NCBI RefSeq assembly: GCF_002735645.1
Contig: NZ_PDZG01000033.1
Span: forward strand, 1 to 51,135
DNA: 51,135 nucleotides
From: Iodobacter sp. BJB302
Lineage (GTDB): Bacteria; Pseudomonadota; Gammaproteobacteria; Burkholderiales; Chitinibacteraceae
Direction of reading: 5' to 3'
Made by a program: the position numbers and the translations under genes. Shown here piece after piece: positions 45,991 through 51,135 of the stretch (within the stretch, counting starts at the first letter, position 1; each line of letters begins with the position of its first letter). The notes under the pieces are model-generated. The model did not search any database, was not told the DNA's origin, and saw nothing but the letters and a program-made list of their open reading frames with translations.

Positions 45991-46557
45991 ATGGCAATCA
46001 AAACCGCACAAGAAGTTCGCGTTGGTAACGTAATCATGGTTGATGCTCAACCTTGGGTCGTTCAAAAAACCGAATACAGCAAATCTGGCCGTAACTCTTC
46101 TGTTGTAAAGATGAAAGCAAAAAGCTTGCTGGGTACATCTTCTTCAGAAAACGTTTACAAAGCTGACGAAAAATTTGAAGTAGTTACATTAGATCGCAAA
46201 GAATGTACTTATTCTTACTTTGCTGATCCTATGTATGTATTTATGGATGCTGAGTTTAACCAGTACGAAATCGAAAAAGACAATCTGGGCGATTCCCTGA
46301 ACTTTATCGAAGACGGCATGGAAGATCAGTGCGAAGTAACTTTCTACGAAGGTAAAGCTATTTCTGTTGAAATGCCTACCACCATCGTACGTGAAGTGGT
46401 TTACACCGAGCCAGCAGTTCGCGGCGATACTTCAGGCAAGGTAATGAAGCCCGCCCGCCTCTCCAATGGTTACGAATTGCCAGTTGCTGCCTTTATTGAA
46501 ATCGGTGACAAAATCGAAATCGATACACGCTTCAACGAATTCAAAAAACGCGCTTAA
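45991..46557 (+). CDS. efp: Elongation factor P
   Basis: This 188-residue protein relieves ribosome stalling at polyproline. The three beta-barrel domains are complete: [19 protein letters not shown] carries the modification arginine (R34, equivalent to R32 in Pseudomonas), [21 protein letters not shown] lies in domain II, and [39 protein letters not shown] in domain III contains the EF-P signature. Arg rather than Lys at the loop tip agrees with the adjacent earP. It is codon-biased and more regular than its neighbours, as expected for a highly expressed gene. Confidence 0.98.
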   Translation: MAIKTAQEVRVGNVIMVDAQPWVVQKTEYSKSGRNSSVVKMKAKSLLGTSSSENVYKADEKFEVVTLDRKECTYSYFADPMYVFMDAEFNQYEIEKDNLGDSLNFIEDGMEDQCEVTFYEGKAISVEMPTTIVREVVYTEPAVRGDTSGKVMKPARLSNGYELPVAAFIEIGDKIEIDTRFNEFKKRA

Positions 46558-46577
46558 TCGCCGTTCAGAATTAAATG

Positions 46578-46606
46578 AGCCACCTTTACGAAGGTGGCTT
46601 TTTTTA
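46578..46606 (+). terminator. Intrinsic terminator after efp
   Basis: AGCCACCTT (46578-46586) and AAGGTGGCT (46591-46599) form a perfect 9-bp stem with a TACG (UNCG-type) loop and a following T-run. It lies 21 bases after the efp stop. Confidence 0.95.
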
Positions 46607-46697
46607 TGTTTGAATAACATTAATTTAAACATAAAGCATCTGAGGAATTGGTTTGCTATAGCTATAGTGGTATCAGCCTTATTGGATATCACTCTTT

Positions 46698-48619
46698 ATG
46701 ACCATGCCCCCTGTCCCCCCTGACGAAACCGAGCGCTTGCATCTTTTACATGCTTTGGAGCTGCTTGACAGCGAGGCGGAGCCCGCTTTTGATCTGATTA
46801 CACGCTTAGTTTCTCAAATCCTGCATGTGCCTGTTGCCTTGGTTTCTTTGGTTGATGAGAACCGGCAGTGGTTTAAATCCAGGGTAGGGCTGGATGCCAC
46901 AGAAACCCCGCGTGAATTCGCTTTTTGCGCTCATACCATTATGAATAGAGAGCCTATGCTTGTGCAGGATGCCACGCAAGACGAGCGCTTTGCGGATAAT
47001 CCTCTGGTCACTGGTCAGCCCAATATTCGTTTCTATGCAGGAGTCCCGATTCGAAGCACGAGGGGGTTAGCTCTTGGTATGCTTTGTGCCATTGATTCAA
47101 AGCCACGCCTTCTCACGCAGGATGAAGTGAGTATTTTGATTGCTCTTACTGACTTGATTAATAAAGAAGTACAAATGCGTGAAGCAGTGCTGCTGACACG
47201 CAGCCAGATGAGTTATTCAGAGAAAAAAATTCAGGAGGGTGAGGCACGGTTCCGCACTGTATTTGAGCGGGCGGGGGTGGGTATTGCCTTGGTTGCGCCA
47301 GATGGCAGTTGGATTAGTGTGAATGAAGCGCTTTGTCAGATCGTTGGTTATAGCAAGGCTGAATTACTCCAGCTCACATTTCAGGATATTACCTGTCCCG
47401 AGGATCTTGATGCTGATCTCCATCTTTTACAGCAGCTGGTAGCTGATCAAATTGATCGTTACCAGCTTGAAAAGCGCTATATCCGTAAAAACGGCAGTAC
47501 GGTATGGGTGAATTTGGTGGTGACCAAGTATGTGGGCGAGAAGGGGGAGCTTGATTATTTTGTGTCGATTATTAAAAACATCCAAGACAGGAAAGAGGCA
47601 GAAGAATCACTGGCTGCTTTACGGCTTTCTTTGGAAGAGCGTGTGCTGTCCCGTACTCATGATTTACAAGAGGCGAATGAAAAGCTTTCTTTTGCCATGG
47701 CTCAGCAGCTGCAATCCGCGTTGGCTTTGCGTAAACGTGAAGCAGAATTAAGCATGGTGATTGAAAATGCCAATGATGCCTATGTATGCATGATCAGGCT
47801 GGTGTCATCATTGAGTGGAATCATCAGGCCGAGCAGACTTTTGGCTGGAGTGCTTCAGAAGCCATTGGCTGTGCCCTGGATGAATTGATTATTCCCTTGG
47901 AAATGCGTGAGGCGCACCGGGCAGGGATAAAGCGTTATAAAGCTTCTGGTGAGCATAAGGTGCTTAATCAGCGGCTGGAGTTGCTTGCTTTGCGGCGCGA
48001 TGGGAGTGTGTTGCCTGCAGAGGTAAGAATTCGTGCTTTACATATTGAAGGGCACGTTATTTTTAGTGCTTTTTTGCATGATATTACTGAGCGCAAACAG
48101 GCGGAATTAAAGCGCGAACATGAGGCTGGGCATGATGCGCTGACGGGTCTGCCTAATCGGCGAACGTTGTTTGAGCTGATTACACAAGCGATCGCAAGGG
48201 CAAATCGTCAGCGAATTCCTTTGGCCATTGTATTTCTTGATTTAGATGGCTTTAAAGCTGTAAACGACACTCAGGGGCATGAAGCGGGCGATGCTGTTTT
48301 ATGTGCCGTTGCTCAGCGTTTGCGCCAAAGTGTGCGGGATACTGATACCGTTGTACGCTTGGCAGGGGATGAATTTACGCTGATTTTAGAGTTTTTAGGC
48401 GGGGGTATTCAGGATGCGTGGCAATTGGCAGAAAAGCTGCTATTGCGTATTCAGGAGCCCATTTTCATCGGAGAAAATACCGCACATGTGAGTGCCAGTA
48501 TTGGTCTTACACTTTATTTGCCAGGCTCTGAAACAACACCGAACCAATTAGTCAGCACCGCTGATGCCGCAATGTACGAAGCCAAGCGGGCGGGCAAATC
48601 GAGAGTATGTGTGCAATAG
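46698..48619 (+). pseudogene. GAF-PAS-PAS-GGDEF diguanylate cyclase, interrupted by a one-base frameshift
   Basis: The first frame (46698-47888) has a GAF domain (VPVALVSLVDENRQWFKSR, FCAHTIMNREPMLVQDA) and a PAS domain (FRTVFERAGVGIALVAPDG...). A coiled segment and the start of a second PAS domain (IENANDAYVC) follow. The homologous sequence resumes in another frame from about 47786 with HDQAGVIIEWNHQAEQTFGW, then a GGDEF domain with DALTGLPNRR and AGDEF and an RDTD I-site. One added base near 47788 would restore about 640 residues. The GGDEF motif has Ala for the first Gly, which is tolerated in active cyclases. A downstream in-frame ATG (47786) might allow a shorter PAS-GGDEF product. Confidence 0.85.
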
Positions 48620-48631
48620 CTATTTGTAAAA

Positions 48632-48704
48632 GATCATGGCTTAGTCTTTAGTCGCGAAGCTGCAGGTGAGGGCTAAAAACGCCCCCACCCTAAGCCGCCA
48701 TGAT
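48632..48704. terminator. Nested hairpins between convergent genes
   Basis: GATCATGGCTTAG (48632-48644) pairs, with a 3-base bulge, with CTAAGCCGCCATGAT (48690-48704). Inside it, GGTG-A-GGGC (48665-48673) pairs with GCCC-C-CACC (48681-48689) around TAAAAAC. The structure fills the gap between the GGDEF gene and the S9 peptidase gene and overlaps the peptidase stop by one base. It lacks a classical T-run, so termination is inferred. Confidence 0.5.
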
Positions 48705-50776
48705 TACTTCAACATCTTCCACAAAAAGCTGTATTCCAGCGCAGTCATATCAGCTTTCTGGCTGTTGTCTGCCGCACCTGCATGGCCGCCTTCCATGTTT
48801 TCATAGTACCAAACCGATTTAACGCCCTCGCTTTGCATCTTTGCCATCATCTTACGCGCGTGGCCCGGGTGGACACGGTCGTCGCGGGTGGAGGTGGTAA
48901 AGAGGATGTTCGGGTATTGCGTTTTGGCCTTGAGATTGTGATACGGCGAGTATTTGCTGATGTAATCCCACTCTGCGGGCACATCCGGATTGCCGTATTC
49001 GCCCATCCACGAAGCCCCTGCCAGCAGCTGATTAAAGCGGCGCATATCTAAGAGCGGCACCTGGCAAACCACCGCGCCAAATAAATCCGGGCGTTGGGTC
49101 ATCATTACGCCCATCAACAGGCCGCCATTGCTGCCGCCCATAATGCCGAGCTTTTTAGGCTGGGTGATTTTCTTGGCCACTAAGTCTTCCGCCACGGCAA
49201 TAAAATCATCATAGGCTTTCTGGCGGTTTTCTTTCAGCGCGGCCTGATGCCAGCGCGGGCCAAATTCACCACCGCCACGGATATTGGCCAGCACATACAC
49301 GCCGCCTTTTTCCAGCCATGCCTTACCTGCACCTGCCGAATAATACGGCGTGAGGCTGACTTCAAAGCCGCCATAGCCATAGAGCAGCGTAGGGGTATTG
49401 GCATCGGTTTTTAAGTTTTTAGGCTTAACGATAAAGTAGGGAATGCGCGTGCCATCTTTAGAAACGGCTTCGTTTTGCGCGATTTCCATGCTGTTTGCGT
49501 CAAAGAAAGCGGGGCGCTGCTTTAGTAGCTCCCGTTCATCGTTGCCTGCATGGGCCAGATAGAGCGAATCCGGTGTCAGGAAATCGGCGTGGGTGAAGAA
49601 GTAATCATCCGAGGCATCCGGATCAATCGCCGTCGCTCCGATCGTGCCAAAAGCAGGGGCATTAATCGCGCGTTGCGACCATTTTCCTTCTTTAAAGCGC
49701 CATTCTGTCAGGCGGCCTTTTACATTATCGAGCGCTTCAACAATCAGGAAGTTTTTTGTGGCGGTGGTGCCATTCAGTGCGGTGGTTGGGCTGGGGTTAA
49801 AGAGCTGAGTAAATTGGCGCTCACCTGCCTGGAATTTCTCAAAATCGCTGGCGATCAGGCTGCCGCTGGGCCAGGTTTTGCCGCCGATAGTCCATGCGGA
49901 TTTAAGTGTGATCAGGATTTGCGGGCCAAAGAAGCTGATATTGGCATCATCCGGCACGGCAATGCGGCTGAGTTTTTCGCCGCTGCGCAAATAGGTTTCA
50001 TTGGTATAAAAGGTAACGCCACGGCGGATAATCTCGCGTCGGTAGCCTGCATCTTCGGCCACCATGGCAGAGACAGAAATATCTGTTTTTTGCCCTTCAT
50101 AAATAGTTTTAGCGGCGCTAAGCGGCGTGCCGCGCTGCCAAAGCTTAACAATGCGCGGATAGCCCGAATCAGTCTGGCTGTCTTTGCCAAAATCGCTGGC
50201 CACAAACACGCTATCTTTACCTTGCCAGCTGACATCTGATTTAGCTTCAGGCAGGCTAAAGCCATCTTTTACAAAGGCTTTTTTATTTAAATCAAATTCA
50301 CGCACTTCCACCGCATCGGCACCGCCACGGGAAAGGCTGATTAAGCATCTGTCGTACTGGGGATAGCGGCAGTCTGCGCCCTTATAAACCCAATTGGCGT
50401 TTTCAGCTTTGGCCAATGCATCTAAATCTAATACGGTTTCCCAATCTGGATTCGCTGTTTTATAGCTGGCCAGGGTAGTGCGCCGCCAAATACCACGCTG
50501 ATGATCGCCATCGCGCCAGAAATTATAAAAATAGCCGCCCATTTTATTCACATAGGCAATACGCTCTTTTGAATTAAGAATATCCAGCACTTGATTTTTA
50601 AGCGGATTAAAACCTGCTTCTTTTTCCAGCATGCTGTGGCTAATGGCATTTTGCGCCTTTACCCAATCTAATGATTTTTTACCCGCTACATCTTCAAGCC
50701 ATTCAAATTGATCGCTGGCGGCATGGGCCAGCAGGCTGGCGCTGGCCAGAGCCATTGAAAGTAATACTTTTTGCAT
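48704..50776 (-). CDS. Secreted prolyl oligopeptidase (S9A family serine peptidase)
   Basis: This 690-residue enzyme has a signal peptide (MQKVLLSMALASASLLAHAA), so it is periplasmic or secreted. The N-terminal part (residues about 25-400) is the beta-propeller, starting QFEWLEDVAGKKSLDWVKAQN. The C-terminal alpha/beta hydrolase domain has YGYGGFEVSLTPYYS, NIRGGGEFGP, the nucleophile in GIMGGSNGGLLMG, Asp in STRDDRVHPGHARKM and His in EGGHAGAAD. It cleaves short peptides after proline. The start at 50776 is supported by an AGGAAG ribosome site. The longer frame to 50797 would place extra residues before the signal peptide. Confidence 0.95.
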   Translation of the reverse strand: MQKVLLSMALASASLLAHAASDQFEWLEDVAGKKSLDWVKAQNAISHSMLEKEAGFNPLKNQVLDILNSKERIAYVNKMGGYFYNFWRDGDHQRGIWRRTTLASYKTANPDWETVLDLDALAKAENANWVYKGADCRYPQYDRCLISLSRGGADAVEVREFDLNKKAFVKDGFSLPEAKSDVSWQGKDSVFVASDFGKDSQTDSGYPRIVKLWQRGTPLSAAKTIYEGQKTDISVSAMVAEDAGYRREIIRRGVTFYTNETYLRSGEKLSRIAVPDDANISFFGPQILITLKSAWTIGGKTWPSGSLIASDFEKFQAGERQFTQLFNPSPTTALNGTTATKNFLIVEALDNVKGRLTEWRFKEGKWSQRAINAPAFGTIGATAIDPDASDDYFFTHADFLTPDSLYLAHAGNDERELLKQRPAFFDANSMEIAQNEAVSKDGTRIPYFIVKPKNLKTDANTPTLLYGYGGFEVSLTPYYSAGAGKAWLEKGGVYVLANIRGGGEFGPRWHQAALKENRQKAYDDFIAVAEDLVAKKITQPKKLGIMGGSNGGLLMGVMMTQRPDLFGAVVCQVPLLDMRRFNQLLAGASWMGEYGNPDVPAEWDYISKYSPYHNLKAKTQYPNILFTTSTRDDRVHPGHARKMMAKMQSEGVKSVWYYENMEGGHAGAADNSQKADMTALEYSFLWKMLK

Positions 50777-51135
50777 ATTCTTCCTTTCTGAAATCAATGA
50801 TTAAACAGATGGGCAGGCGAACATTTGCACATATGCCATATGGGTCGGAAAATATAGCATATTTGCCTGAGGCAGGAGAGGATTAAGCAATAAGTGTGAT
50901 GGGGGCGGTGTTTAAATTCCAGCACTTATTTGCAGGAATTACATCATTTCTAGCTTACTCATATGTTTGATGTACTTGTCCCCCCTTTGAAAATGGGGGG
51001 CTAGGGGGATGCTGTTCACTTTATAGTCAAATGATGGATAATTGATAGATAATTTCTTTTTTTCATTAATCATGAAGTATGGCGAGCAGAGCTGCACATT
51101 TGGAAGATTCGATTCGAATATCTGACTACTTAAGT
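50777..51135. other. Right-edge intergenic region with a C6/G6 hairpin
   Basis: No supported gene is seen in the last 359 bases. It contains AATTCC/GGAATT half-sites around 50910-50940 and the hairpin CCCCCC (50980-50985) / GGGGGG (50995-51000), followed by CTAGGGGGAT. This block resembles the short C/G-rich repetitive hairpins seen in many bacterial genomes. It probably holds the promoter of the S9 peptidase gene near 50780-50880, but no box is clear. Confidence 0.4.

Noticed and set aside
49550-50239. 229-codon plus-strand ORF antisense to the S9 peptidase
   Set aside because: Shadow frame; the minus-strand peptidase has complete catalytic motifs and signal peptide.

Overview
The window looks like a chromosomal segment from a betaproteobacterium of the order Neisseriales, most like Iodobacter or another Chromobacteriaceae/Chitinibacteraceae member. 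This is inferred from gene content: an EarP/EF-P pair with an arginine-type EF-P, a GH18 chitinase, an XrtB-type exosortase/Eps locus, and several GGDEF proteins. I could not run a database search.

Layout. Bases 1-203 hold the 3' end of an IS3-family transposase. Bases 678-29475 are a large, almost entirely plus-strand exopolysaccharide (EPS) locus. Its export/assembly block comes first: EpsL outer-membrane barrel, EpsB initiating sugar-phosphate transferase, EpsD, EpsE, EpsF, EpsG, exosortase B and EpsI. Most of these genes are joined by TAATG or ATGA overlaps, and an unannotated 36-codon ORF sits between epsE and epsF. The variable AT-rich block follows: gmd and fcl (GDP-L-fucose), a Wzx-type flippase, glycosyltransferases of GT4, GT2 and WecG type, a secreted beta-helix protein that resembles GH141-type enzymes, a Wzy/EpsG-type polymerase and a NodB-type deacetylase. 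A sugar-supply block closes the locus: ugd, manC, gmm and manB. It is more GC-rich than the glycosyltransferase block. Together the genes predict a Wzx/Wzy-dependent polymer with fucose and/or mannose plus glucuronate, similar in sugar supply to colanic acid. A strong bidirectional terminator follows manB.

From 29.5 kb onward the genes look like ordinary chromosomal genes: a CinA/MoaB-like protein, RfaE2 (heptose activation) overlapping an MscS channel, a fatty acid desaturase, RidA, a GH18 chitinase without signal peptide, a PIG-L deacetylase, Mpl (peptidoglycan recycling), two convergent diguanylate cyclases, an M3 oligopeptidase broken by a one-base frameshift, a CPA2/Kef antiporter, EarP plus EF-P, a GAF-PAS-PAS-GGDEF protein also broken by a one-base frameshift, and a secreted S9 prolyl oligopeptidase.

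Non-coding highlights are two related ~190-bp imperfect inverted-repeat (MITE-like) elements at 27871-28064 and 33664-33850, several clear intrinsic terminators, a 14-bp perfect hairpin at 40482-40518, and a palindrome upstream of epsL. I saw no tRNA, rRNA, CRISPR array or complete mobile element. I did not find a clearly new system. The best candidates are the coupled small ORF, the degenerate EpsG P-loop and the beta-helix enzyme in the fucose EPS locus.
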